This document shows, one piece after another, positions 1 through 6,180 of a stretch of DNA of 6,180 bases. The notes under the pieces were generated by a model, which did not search any database, was not told where the DNA came from, and worked only from the letters and a program-made list of their open reading frames with translations. This DNA comes from Bacteroidales bacterium UBA2559 (GTDB taxonomy: Bacteria > Bacteroidota > Bacteroidia > Bacteroidales > Bacteroidaceae). Each line of letters begins with the position of its first letter. The stretch's first letter is position 1. The position numbers and the translations under genes are program-made. Location of the stretch: assembly GCA_002340405.1 (NCBI GenBank), contig DDLZ01000126.1:4146-10325 (forward strand). The letters run 5' to 3'.

Positions 1-14
1 TTACCGCTTGGCAT
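1..14 (-). CDS. Possible 5' end of a gene leaving the left edge (reads MPSG then K or N)
   Basis: On the minus strand an ATG at 14-12 is followed by CCA AGC GGT AA, giving M-P-S-G and then Lys or Asn before the window ends. It lies 42 bases downstream of the HU stop codon in the same direction, so it would be the next gene of an HU transcript. From memory, a family of very short, very basic Bacteroidota proteins annotated as AURKAIP1/COX24-domain (small ribosome-associated type) begins MPSGKKRKRHK, which fits these few codons. Four and a half codons cannot prove this. A ribonuclease G gene, another frequent neighbour of HU in this phylum, or a chance ATG remain possible. Confidence 0.35.
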
Positions 15-56
15 AATCTTAATATATTAATATACAAGGTGTTGAGAGTTAAGTAA

Positions 57-338
57 TCACTTCTGGTTCCTTACGGCCGATGCAAAGGACTTTGCAGGCT
101 TGAAAGCCGGAATTTTATGCTCAGGAACAATTATTGTAGTGTTCTTGAGAATATCACGTGCGGCCTTGGCTGCTCTCTTCTTGACTATGAAGCTTCCGAA
201 ACCTCTGAGATAGACGTTCTCTTCATTTATAAGTGACTCCTTAACTACTTCCATAAAACCCTCTACGCAACTTAGAACATCAGCCTTATCAAGACCGGTC
301 TTCTGTGCGATTTCCTTAACAACTTCTGCTTTTGTCAT
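57..338 (-). CDS. HU family DNA-binding protein
   Basis: This is a 93-residue histone-like protein that binds and bends double-stranded DNA as a dimer in the nucleoid. The N-terminal helical part (about residues 1-40, beginning MTKAEVVKEIAQKTG) is followed by the family signature R45-G-F-G-S-F50 and then the basic beta-arm (residues about 53-75, K53-K-R and the stretch R61 to K75). The end, IPAFKPAKSF at 76-85, is typical of HU. The arm lacks the NPxTG tip of E. coli HU and instead reads KNTTIIVPEH, which as I recall is the normal Bacteroidota form. The frame stays open to a TTG at 359-357, seven codons upstream, but the ATG at 338-336 matches where HU proteins normally begin and gives the usual length, so I chose it. 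It is transcribed divergently from ssb, with a matching -7 promoter element about 45 bases upstream. Confidence 0.95.
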   Translation of the reverse strand: MTKAEVVKEIAQKTGLDKADVLSCVEGFMEVVKESLINEENVYLRGFGSFIVKKRAAKAARDILKNTTIIVPEHKIPAFKPAKSFASAVRNQK

Positions 339-382
339 GTTATCAATATCTTTAGTCAATAAATATCTTATTTTACAGTTTG

Positions 383-390
383 CAAATGTA
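383..390 (-). promoter_or_regulatory. Promoter -7 element for the HU gene
   Basis: The plus-strand bases CAAATGTA read TACATTTG on the minus strand, a full match to the Bacteroidota -7 consensus TAnnTTTG. Transcription would start around position 376, giving a leader of roughly 38 bases to the ATG at 338. The expected -33 TTG/TTTG is not present: the region about 20 bases upstream (plus 410-414) is only a run of A, that is T on the minus strand. The call therefore rests on the -7 box and its position. Confidence 0.55.
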
Positions 391-503
391 GCTCAAAATA
401 TTCATAATAAAAAATAGTATCAGCTAATTTTTTGTGTTTTCATAACATACCTCACGGTTTCCTGTTTAATAAGCTTGTTTTTAAAAAAAAAGCAGGATTT
501 CTC

Positions 504-534
504 TTGTTTTTGGCACTGCTACTTATTACATTTG
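504..534 (+). promoter_or_regulatory. Promoter for ssb (-33 TTG, -7 TACATTTG)
   Basis: TACATTTG at 527-534 matches the Bacteroidota sigma-ABfr -7 consensus TAnnTTTG exactly. A TTG at 504-506 lies 20 bases upstream, the usual spacing for the -33 element. A second TTTG at 509-512 is too close (14 bases). Transcription would begin near 540, leaving a leader of about 22 A/T-rich bases before the ATG at 563. This is the best-formed promoter in the window and probably drives ssb and the gldE-like gene together. Confidence 0.65.
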
Positions 535-562
535 TACTGTTTAATTTTAATACCAAAAAAAT

Positions 563-1009
563 ATGTCAGTAAACAAAGTAATTTTGCTTGGCAATGTAGG
601 CAAAGATCCGGATGTGAAGTATCTGGACAACAACGTGTGTGTAGCCAACCTCTCTCTTGCTACATCTGAGAGGGGATACACAACTCAGACTGGTACTCAA
701 GTACCTGAAAGGACAGAATGGCACAACCTGGTCTTTTGGCGCGGGTTGGCTGAAACCGTTGAAAAATACGTCCGTAAAGGTGATAAGCTGTATATTGAAG
801 GCAGCATTAGAAACCGTAGTTATGATGACCAGAATGGTGTCCGGCGCTATGTTACCGAGATTTTTGTAGATAACATGGAGATGCTCGGTTCCAGAAGTTC
901 CCAGAAAACGACCTCTTCTGACAACATGTCATCCGCACAGGATCAGGAACAACCAAAGCAGCAAGTCGCTTCAGTAGATTCCGCAGTAAATGATGATTTG
1001 CCTTTTTAA
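563..1009 (+). CDS. ssb: Single-stranded DNA-binding protein
   Basis: SSB coats single-stranded DNA during replication, recombination and repair, and recruits partner enzymes through its C-terminal tip. The 148 residues show the classic layout. An OB-fold spans residues about 1-108, starting MSVNKVILLGNVGKDPDVKY, with the family strand E52-W53-H54-N55-L56-V57-F58-W59 carrying aromatic DNA-stacking residues and K75-L76-Y77-I78-E79-G80 further on. A low-complexity Ser/Gln/Asp-rich linker covers about 109-142. The protein ends D144-D145-L146-P147-F148, the conserved acidic tip that binds partner proteins. The ATG follows an A-rich leader without a Shine-Dalgarno sequence, as expected in this phylum. 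It diverges from the HU gene and is followed after a short gap by the gldE-like gene with no promoter visible between them. In several Bacteroidota mutY precedes ssb; here it does not. Confidence 0.97.
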   Translation: MSVNKVILLGNVGKDPDVKYLDNNVCVANLSLATSERGYTTQTGTQVPERTEWHNLVFWRGLAETVEKYVRKGDKLYIEGSIRNRSYDDQNGVRRYVTEIFVDNMEMLGSRSSQKTTSSDNMSSAQDQEQPKQQVASVDSAVNDDLPF

Positions 1010-1059
1010 TTCAAAAAAATTGAACTATAGGACCTGTTTTGACAATCGGAACTGTTGAG

Positions 1060-2358
1060 ATGACTGCCCAAGCCGGGTTGTCATTTTATTCCCCTACAGT
1101 AGGGTCAGTCATTGCAATAGTGACGGCCCTACTTCTTCTTGCCGTTTCGGGATTTGTTTCAGCATCGGAGATAGCATTTTTTTCACTTTCACCTGAGGAA
1201 CTTAAGCAAATAAGGGAGTCCGATAATCCCTCCGACCGCCGCATTGTGACTCTGCTCAACAATTCCGAACGTCTTTTGGCATCCATACTCATAACCAACA
1301 ATTTGGTCAATGTAGCCATAATTCTATTGCTTGACCTTGCTATAGGACAGATGGTGGATTTCGGCACCTCTGTCTGGTTGGAATTCGTTGTTATTACCGT
1401 ATTACTTACTTTTGTCCTATTGCTGTTCGGGGAGATAACCCCTAAGCTTTTTGCATCACATAACTCATTGTCATTCAGCCGTAAGGCATCATCGTTGCTA
1501 TCTATAATAAACATATTGGCCACTCCTTTCTCTGCACTCTTGGTCCGTTCCCAGGTACTTGCCCGTCATCTCAGTCCCAAGGTCGGCTACAATATATCTG
1601 TCGATCAATTGGAACAGGCTTTGGAACTGACCGATTCATCGGACATACAGGAAGAGCAGCAGATGCTTGAAGGGGTAATCCGTTTTGGCGATGAAACGGC
1701 TGTTGATATCATGACTTCCCGAATTGATATGGTCATGCTTGATATCAAGGCTACATTTACCGATGTCATGGAGTGTATAAACGAGAACTTCTATTCCAGA
1801 GTCCCTGTCTTTTCGGACTCATCGGATAATATAAAAGGTGTACTTTATATAAAGGATCTGCTCCCTTATTTGGAAAAAGGTGATAATTTCCGGTGGCAGT
1901 CACTTATCAGACCGGCATTCTTTGTACCTGAGTCAAGAAAGTTGGATGACTTGCTACATGATTTCCAGACCAGTAAGGTTCATATGGCCATTGTGGTTGA
2001 CGAATTCGGGGGCACCTCGGGACTGGTTACCCTTGAGGATGTTATTGAGGAGATTCTGGGCGAAATTAACGATGAATTTGATGAAAAACCGGTACGATTC
2101 AGAAAAACCGGCCCCGATACATATATCTTTGAGGGAAAGATCCCTCTGTCCGATTTCTTCAGGATTACCGGGCTTGATGAAGATGAATATGCGCAGTATG
2201 TGGGTGAAGCCGATACGTTGGCCGGCTTTCTGCTTGAACTGAAGGGCGACTTCCCTCGCAAGGATGAGGAACTTGTCTGCAAGGATCTTGTCATGAAAGT
2301 CATGGAAAAGAAAGAACGCCGTATCTCCGGTATCAGGGTAAATATTAAAAGAGGGTGA
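1060..2358 (+). CDS. gldE: GldE-like CNNM/CorC family membrane protein with CBS domains
   Basis: This is an inner-membrane protein of the CNNM/CorC (HlyC) group, whose characterised members take part in magnesium or cobalt efflux. GldE, the Bacteroidota branch, was named from gliding motility in Flavobacterium but also occurs in non-gliding Bacteroidales. With 432 residues from the ATG at 1060, the order is: DUF21/CNNM transmembrane domain (about 10-185) with hydrophobic helices near 15-36, 72-98, 107-124 and 145-164 and the motifs SASEIAFFSL (34-43) and GEITPK (124-129); a CBS pair (about 215-335) starting at MTSRIDMV (218) and ending in VDEFGGTSGLVTLEDV (313-328); and a C-terminal CorC/HlyC domain (about 350-425). 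An in-frame TTG at 1039 would add seven residues. I preferred the ATG, but neither start has a clear ribosome site. It is probably cotranscribed with ssb, a known arrangement for gldE. The usual partner gldD does not follow. Confidence 0.9.
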   Translation: MTAQAGLSFYSPTVGSVIAIVTALLLLAVSGFVSASEIAFFSLSPEELKQIRESDNPSDRRIVTLLNNSERLLASILITNNLVNVAIILLLDLAIGQMVDFGTSVWLEFVVITVLLTFVLLLFGEITPKLFASHNSLSFSRKASSLLSIINILATPFSALLVRSQVLARHLSPKVGYNISVDQLEQALELTDSSDIQEEQQMLEGVIRFGDETAVDIMTSRIDMVMLDIKATFTDVMECINENFYSRVPVFSDSSDNIKGVLYIKDLLPYLEKGDNFRWQSLIRPAFFVPESRKLDDLLHDFQTSKVHMAIVVDEFGGTSGLVTLEDVIEEILGEINDEFDEKPVRFRKTGPDTYIFEGKIPLSDFFRITGLDEDEYAQYVGEADTLAGFLLELKGDFPRKDEELVCKDLVMKVMEKKERRISGIRVNIKRG

Positions 2359-2383
2359 AACCGCTTAATGTTTATACTCTTTT
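2347..2383 (+). terminator. Weak hairpin candidate at the end of the gldE-like gene
   Basis: AAAAGAG at 2347-2353 and CTCTTTT at 2377-2383 are perfect inverted arms of 7 bp around a 23-base loop, which itself contains GGT-GAA-ACC (2354-2362) able to form a short inner stem. The stem begins inside the last codons of the gene and has only two G-C pairs, and there is no clean T-run after it. It could be an attenuating end of the ssb-gldE transcript, supported only by its place just before a new promoter-like element. Chance is quite possible. Confidence 0.22.
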
Positions 2384-2418
2384 CTCTGTGAGTTACATCT
2401 GTATTTATAAATATTTTA

Positions 2419-2426
2419 TATTTTTG
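2419..2426 (+). promoter_or_regulatory. Promoter -7 element for the lipoprotein cluster
   Basis: TATTTTTG at 2419-2426 fits TAnnTTTG exactly and lies 49 bases before the ATG of the lipoprotein gene, in an A/T-rich gap of 117 bases. No proper TTG is found 19-21 bases upstream; the nearest resemblance is GTTAC at 2392-2396. Transcription would start near 2433 with a leader of about 43 bases. If real, it makes the lipoprotein, barrel and exporter genes a unit separate from ssb-gldE. Confidence 0.45.
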
Positions 2427-2475
2427 CAATTATTTAATTTAAGTCAGAAGTCGCTAATTTTAATAGTTATCAGTT

Positions 2476-4341
2476 ATGGAAAAAAACAGCAAACTATTGG
2501 CCATCTGTCTTTTCTTCATTCTAGCCGTATTCAGTCTGAATTCGTGCATATCCAGAACAGATGAATTGGATCTTGATAAAGAGATCAGCTATGACATGCA
2601 TATTGCTCCGGATGGTTTCTCTATCCCTATTGGAAACTTAGACCGGATATACATTGACTCCCTCATTAAGACAAATGAGGACGGTTCCGCACTGGTCATT
2701 CTCCCTAATGGAGAGTATGGAATAAAGACAGACGGGCAAATCAACAGGGTCAATATCAATATAGCCGATGTTACCATAGAGATTGATGATCCTCAAATCA
2801 ATCCTTTGGTCGTCAATTTTGAGGAGGTATTGCCCAATCCACCCGCTATCCCGGAGAGGAGTGTGGCTTATTTTGAAAACTTCAGAGTCGGCGATCCTCT
2901 GAGCAGCTATAAAACCACCAAACTCCACGAGGAGACGGTTTTCCCCATCGATGCGGATATTGATGATGCCATTAAGGCCATCAAGAAGATGGAGCTGAAG
3001 AGCCCTGCCGGAATCGATGTCAAATTCAAGTTCAGCGGTGTGCCTGAATCGGTCACGGGGTTGCAATTGATAGATTTCATAATCACTTTTCCCGATTTCT
3101 TTAAAATCAGTTATTCAGGAACTGACACGCGTATTTCATCTGTTGGCAATACGCTCAAGATTAATGGAACTTTGAATTCCGACGAATTGTCGGAGCAGGG
3201 AGCGGGTTTTGTGATTCCCGGTATTGCCATTGAGGTTATTGAATTCAATCCGGTGCTTAATACGGCAAACGGAAGGTTTGTCATTGAGGACTGTAAAATC
3301 ATTTTGGACGGTACTGCAAAAATAGATAATCAGCTTGTACCGATAGAGGATCTGAATAAAATAAGGATTACTCCCACTGTGAGCTTTGATCCGATTATGG
3401 GCAAAACTTTTACAGGTACGCTCGATCCCGAGATAGACGCGATGGATGAGAGTGTGGAAATTTCTCTGAGTGATGACGCAGACTTTCTGAAAGAGAACAG
3501 TAATCAACTGATTCTGCACGATCCGCAGCTTACGCTCAACATCAGCAGTTCGTTATCTATTCCGGTAAAGCTTGACTTGAGCCTTTCTTCAAAGGATAAG
3601 GAGGGTAATTTCATTGCCAAAGATATTATTCCCGATGAAGGCTCTATAGATATCCCGGCTTGTCCTCCCGGTGCAGAGAGACATGACATAACACTTGTTA
3701 TACAGAAGAACAAAAGGACCGGACCTGTGTCGGGAGATACTGTTTTTGTCTCTATAAGCCGTCTTTCGGAGCTCATGGCTACTATTCCCGATTCCGTGAT
3801 ATTCAATCTGAAAGCCCGTACGGACCTTTCAGTTGATCATCACTTCATTCTGGGCAGCGATCTCTATATATCGGGTGATTATAATGTGACCGTTCCGCTT
3901 GCCTTTGACAATGTGTTCATTGAGTACTCCGATACTATCAGTGAACTGGGCAAAGATCTTGAGGATATCTCCGAGTCGGTAAACGAGGTGAAACTTGAGT
4001 TGAAGGCCAAAGTGACCAGTACTATTCCGTTAGGCGCCAACATGCTGGTCAAAGCTCTTGACCGTGAAGGAAGAGCCATAAGTGACATTGTTGTTGAGCC
4101 CGTGACTATTGGTGTTGGAAGCGATGCCGGTACGACTTCGGACATGATTATCAGTATCACCGTCAAAAAAGGTGCGCTTAATAAATTGGATGCCCTTGTG
4201 TTAACTCTGCAATGCACTTCCGAGGGCAATGCAGCCAAAATTAAAAAGGGGCAGTATATAGAACTCAGTGATATGAAACTTTTAATACCTGAGGGCATTA
4301 AGGTCGATTTTACCGATCAGATAAATGATGATGACAATTAA
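2476..4341 (+). CDS. Large envelope lipoprotein of unknown function
   Basis: I do not recognise a named family. The 621 residues begin with a lipoprotein signal: MEKNSK, a hydrophobic core (about 7-20) and the lipobox L21-N22-S23-C24, so the mature protein would be lipidated at Cys24. The residues after the cysteine (ISRTDELDLDKE) are acid-rich, which loosely recalls the surface-export signals of Bacteroidota lipoproteins but is not a clear match, so periplasmic or surface location is open. The rest looks beta-rich, with alternating hydrophobic and polar residues, few cysteines, and no enzyme motif or membrane helix that I can see. Two segments, 352-380 and 507-535, resemble each other without gaps (8 of 29 identical, sharing L-x-L, I-P and D-x-E-G), suggesting repeated Ig-like or LEA-like beta modules. 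The protein ends in acidic INDDDN. It has its own promoter-like element upstream and lies 21 bases before the barrel-like gene, so the two are probably coexpressed. Confidence 0.85.
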   Translation: MEKNSKLLAICLFFILAVFSLNSCISRTDELDLDKEISYDMHIAPDGFSIPIGNLDRIYIDSLIKTNEDGSALVILPNGEYGIKTDGQINRVNINIADVTIEIDDPQINPLVVNFEEVLPNPPAIPERSVAYFENFRVGDPLSSYKTTKLHEETVFPIDADIDDAIKAIKKMELKSPAGIDVKFKFSGVPESVTGLQLIDFIITFPDFFKISYSGTDTRISSVGNTLKINGTLNSDELSEQGAGFVIPGIAIEVIEFNPVLNTANGRFVIEDCKIILDGTAKIDNQLVPIEDLNKIRITPTVSFDPIMGKTFTGTLDPEIDAMDESVEISLSDDADFLKENSNQLILHDPQLTLNISSSLSIPVKLDLSLSSKDKEGNFIAKDIIPDEGSIDIPACPPGAERHDITLVIQKNKRTGPVSGDTVFVSISRLSELMATIPDSVIFNLKARTDLSVDHHFILGSDLYISGDYNVTVPLAFDNVFIEYSDTISELGKDLEDISESVNEVKLELKAKVTSTIPLGANMLVKALDREGRAISDIVVEPVTIGVGSDAGTTSDMIISITVKKGALNKLDALVLTLQCTSEGNAAKIKKGQYIELSDMKLLIPEGIKVDFTDQINDDDN

Positions 4342-4362
4342 TCACGATTAAGAGAAACAGTT

Positions 4363-5766
4363 ATGAAAAAGATTATATTTTCCAAAAAGTCATTTGCACT
4401 ATTTTCAATGCTGCTGATGATATCGGTTTCATATGCTCAGACTACATCTTCCGCATATTTTCTTGAGGGTTTTACAAAGCGTTACCAATTGAATCCGGCT
4501 TTTGCTCCCGAACGTGGTACTCTGATCTCCATACCTGTCCTTGGCAACTTGCAGATTGATGCACAGAGTTCGGTGGGTCTCTCCAATTTCCTCTATGATT
4601 CCAAATCATATCCGGGCAAGCTCACAACATTTATGAGTCCGGATATAAGTCGTGATGAATTTTTGGATAATCTTCCTTCGGCGGCCCGGTTTAACCTAGG
4701 GCTTGACATGGATATTCTTTCCTTAGGTTTCGGTTCCACCAGAGGCTATACAATCTTCAACATGAAAATAAGAAATAACGAGACGTTGAGTGTTCCAAAG
4801 GAACTGTTTGATTTCATGAAAGCAAGTCTTTCGCAAGGCAATTATATGATTGAAGACATCAACCTTAGGAGTATCACCTATATGGAATCATCATTAAGCC
4901 ATTCACACAGGATAAATGATAACCTCAGGATAGGTGCCGCGCTGAAGTTTATAGAGGGTCTGGCATATGCCGATCTTAATATTGACCAGATTGACGCTCA
5001 ACTTTCTGAGGATTCATGGAAGGTCAGGACAAACGGGAGACTAAGAGCTTCGATATCGGGAGCAGAGTACAAATATGATTCCGAGAACAATTCGCTTGAC
5101 GGTATAGATTTTGATGAGGATAATTTTGATATTCCTTTAAATTTCGGTTTCGCCATAGACCTGGGTGCAGAGTATGATATGAAAGATTTTGTCGAAGGAC
5201 TCAAACTGTCGGCGGCCATTACCGATATAGGTTTTGTTAAATGGAATAATACCGGTGTATTTGAAACCGACAATAGCGATTACGTTGAGTTTAAAGGATT
5301 TGAAGGTTATGACGTATATGATTCGGATAAAGATGGTACGTTCGATAGTTTAGAGGAAGATTTCAAAGATATGATAAGGCTCTATCAGACTAAGTCTGAT
5401 GGCGAGGAGAGTATCGGCCTGAATGCAACGTTCAGGGCAGGCGCCGAATATACCCTGCCTATGGCCAAATGGCTCTCGGTGGGTGAGCTCTTTACTGTCC
5501 GTACCGGAGTATGGCCTTATGTTGAATCTCTTACATCGGTTACCATGTCACCCTCCGGCTGGTTTGACTTTACCGGAAGTATGGGATTCTCCTCATACGG
5601 ATCTTCGTTGGGAATGCTGCTCAATTTCCATCCGGCAGGTTTCAACTTCTTTTTTGCGGTTGACCGTCTGAGCGTTCGTTTAAATCCGCAGTTTGTTCCA
5701 GTCAATAATTTCGGTGTGAATGTTAGTCTTGGTATGAACCTTGTGATTGGAAAGAAACAGAGTTGA
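4363..5766 (+). CDS. Probable outer-membrane beta-barrel protein, DUF5723 type
   Basis: This is a 467-residue exported protein. A signal peptide is clear: MKKIIFSKK, a hydrophobic core (about 11-22), and S23-Y24-A25 before Gln26 as a likely signal peptidase I site. The mature start, with SAYFLEGFTKRYQLNPAF at about 30-47, resembles Bacteroidota proteins annotated as DUF5723, an uncharacterised family that I recall as predicted outer-membrane barrels of PorV/FadL-like look. Supporting this, the chain is rich in amphipathic strands with Gly and aromatics (for example GFGSTRGYTIFNMKI, FNLGLDMDILSLGF) and closes with a strand-like GVNVSLGMNLVIG. Residues 320-331 read DSDKDGTFDSLE, matching the 12-residue EF-hand calcium loop. 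The gene follows the lipoprotein gene by 21 bases, and its TGA overlaps the ATG of the LysE-like gene by one base. The family assignment is from recall; its function is not known to me. Confidence 0.8.
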   Translation: MKKIIFSKKSFALFSMLLMISVSYAQTTSSAYFLEGFTKRYQLNPAFAPERGTLISIPVLGNLQIDAQSSVGLSNFLYDSKSYPGKLTTFMSPDISRDEFLDNLPSAARFNLGLDMDILSLGFGSTRGYTIFNMKIRNNETLSVPKELFDFMKASLSQGNYMIEDINLRSITYMESSLSHSHRINDNLRIGAALKFIEGLAYADLNIDQIDAQLSEDSWKVRTNGRLRASISGAEYKYDSENNSLDGIDFDEDNFDIPLNFGFAIDLGAEYDMKDFVEGLKLSAAITDIGFVKWNNTGVFETDNSDYVEFKGFEGYDVYDSDKDGTFDSLEEDFKDMIRLYQTKSDGEESIGLNATFRAGAEYTLPMAKWLSVGELFTVRTGVWPYVESLTSVTMSPSGWFDFTGSMGFSSYGSSLGMLLNFHPAGFNFFFAVDRLSVRLNPQFVPVNNFGVNVSLGMNLVIGKKQS

Positions 5767-6180
5767 TGAGTGGTTTATCCATCCTTGAAACCGTTCTCAA
5801 GGGAATGGCGATAGGTTTTCTGGCAGCTGCTCCGACGGGTCCGTCGGGAGTGTTTGTAATACAGAGGACACTCAACAAAGGGCGGTGGAAGGGTTTCTTT
5901 ACCGGTTTTGGTGTGACACTTAGTGATGCCTTTTATATATTCATCACCATGATGAGCCTAAAATTGGTGCTCGGTTATCTAGAAGACTATAGAGTTGCTA
6001 ATGTTGTCAATTTTGTGGGATGTTTCCTGTTGCTGGCTTTCGGTATTGCAACAATACGCAATAACCCTTTAGCCAAATACAAGAATGTGGCCGTACGGAA
6101 AGATTCTACAGGACATTTTGTTGCTACAGGCTTTTTTGTTGCCATAGTGAATCCGTTAGTGGTCTTTATGTACATTGGGC
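5766..6180 (+). CDS. LysE/RhtB family exporter, 5' part (runs off the right edge)
   Basis: Inner-membrane transporters of the LysE superfamily export amino acids or related small metabolites. The visible 138 residues carry the family signature near the start: P23-T-G-P26-S-G28-VFVIQRTLNKGRWKGF, then G47-F-G49-V-T-L-S53-D54, and the later N129-P130 in a membrane segment. Hydrophobic stretches lie at about 13-32, 43-65, 79-97 and 117-138, matching the first four of the usual six helices. Complete family members are about 200-220 residues, so roughly one third is missing to the right. The ATG at 5766-5768 shares its A with the upstream TGA (TGATG), typical of translational coupling, and no promoter is seen before it. 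The substrate cannot be told from sequence. Confidence 0.88.
   Translation, partial: MSGLSILETVLKGMAIGFLAAAPTGPSGVFVIQRTLNKGRWKGFFTGFGVTLSDAFYIFITMMSLKLVLGYLEDYRVANVVNFVGCFLLLAFGIATIRNNPLAKYKNVAVRKDSTGHFVATGFFVAIVNPLVVFMYIG

Noticed and set aside
23..34. 12-bp palindrome TATATTAATATA as an operator
   Set aside because: It uses only A and T in an A/T-rich gap, where such palindromes arise easily, and there is no second copy.
339..359. Seven-codon N-terminal extension of HU starting at TTG (MTKDIDN)
   Set aside because: The internal ATG gives the standard HU start MTKAEVV and normal length; the extension is probably leader sequence that happens to stay open.
475..669. 64-codon frame overlapping the ssb promoter and start
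   Set aside because: It begins upstream of the likely ssb transcription start and overlaps ssb in another frame; no support as a gene.
1010..1024. Inverted repeat TTCAA-AAAAA-TTGAA just after ssb, as a terminator
   Set aside because: The stem is only 5 bp and A/T-rich with no T-run after it, and the next gene follows closely in the same direction, so termination is unlikely.
1086..1523. 145-codon open frame on the minus strand inside the gldE-like gene
   Set aside because: It overlaps a strongly supported coding region, is Ser/Arg/Thr-rich as antisense shadows are, and shows no recognisable motif.
1980..2429. 149-codon minus-strand frame across the end of the gldE-like gene
   Set aside because: Low-complexity Ser-rich translation antisense to the conserved CBS and CorC regions; no family features.
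3879..4298. 139-codon minus-strand frame inside the lipoprotein gene
   Set aside because: Antisense to a long intact frame with a clear signal peptide; the translation looks like a codon shadow with no start context or motif.

Overview
The window reads as an ordinary chromosomal stretch from a member of the Bacteroidota, most likely order Bacteroidales. The evidence is a Bacteroidota-type HU protein, a GldE-like CBS/CorC membrane protein next to ssb, a DUF5723-type outer-membrane protein, a large lipoprotein with a Bacteroidota-style signal, absence of convincing Shine-Dalgarno sites, and three matches to the Bacteroidota -7 promoter element TAnnTTTG placed just upstream of genes. Genus cannot be decided from this.

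Layout. Positions 1-14 (minus) hold what may be the first codons of another gene. Positions 57-338 (minus) encode an HU-family DNA-binding protein. A 224-base divergent spacer (339-562) carries head-to-head promoters with the same -7 octamer. Rightward from there come ssb (563-1009) and a gldE-like gene (1060-2358), probably one transcript. After a 117-base gap with its own promoter-like element come three closely spaced genes: a 621-residue lipoprotein of unknown function (2476-4341), a 467-residue exported probable outer-membrane beta-barrel protein of the DUF5723 type (4363-5766), and the first 138 residues of a LysE/RhtB-type inner-membrane exporter (from 5766) that leaves the window at the right edge. 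There is no gene-free stretch above 300 bases.

How the genes may work together. HU and SSB are housekeeping DNA-binding proteins expressed from back-to-back promoters. GldE is the usual neighbour of ssb in this phylum. The lipoprotein and the barrel-like protein are separated by only 21 bases and both go to the envelope, so a shared envelope role is a fair inference, but no function can be read from either sequence. The LysE-like start codon overlaps the barrel gene's stop codon, which suggests translational coupling.

I see no CRISPR array, mobile element, tRNA, rRNA, phage-defence locus or riboswitch. The most interesting part is the uncharacterised lipoprotein/barrel/exporter cluster, with an internal repeat in the lipoprotein and an EF-hand-like loop in the barrel protein.
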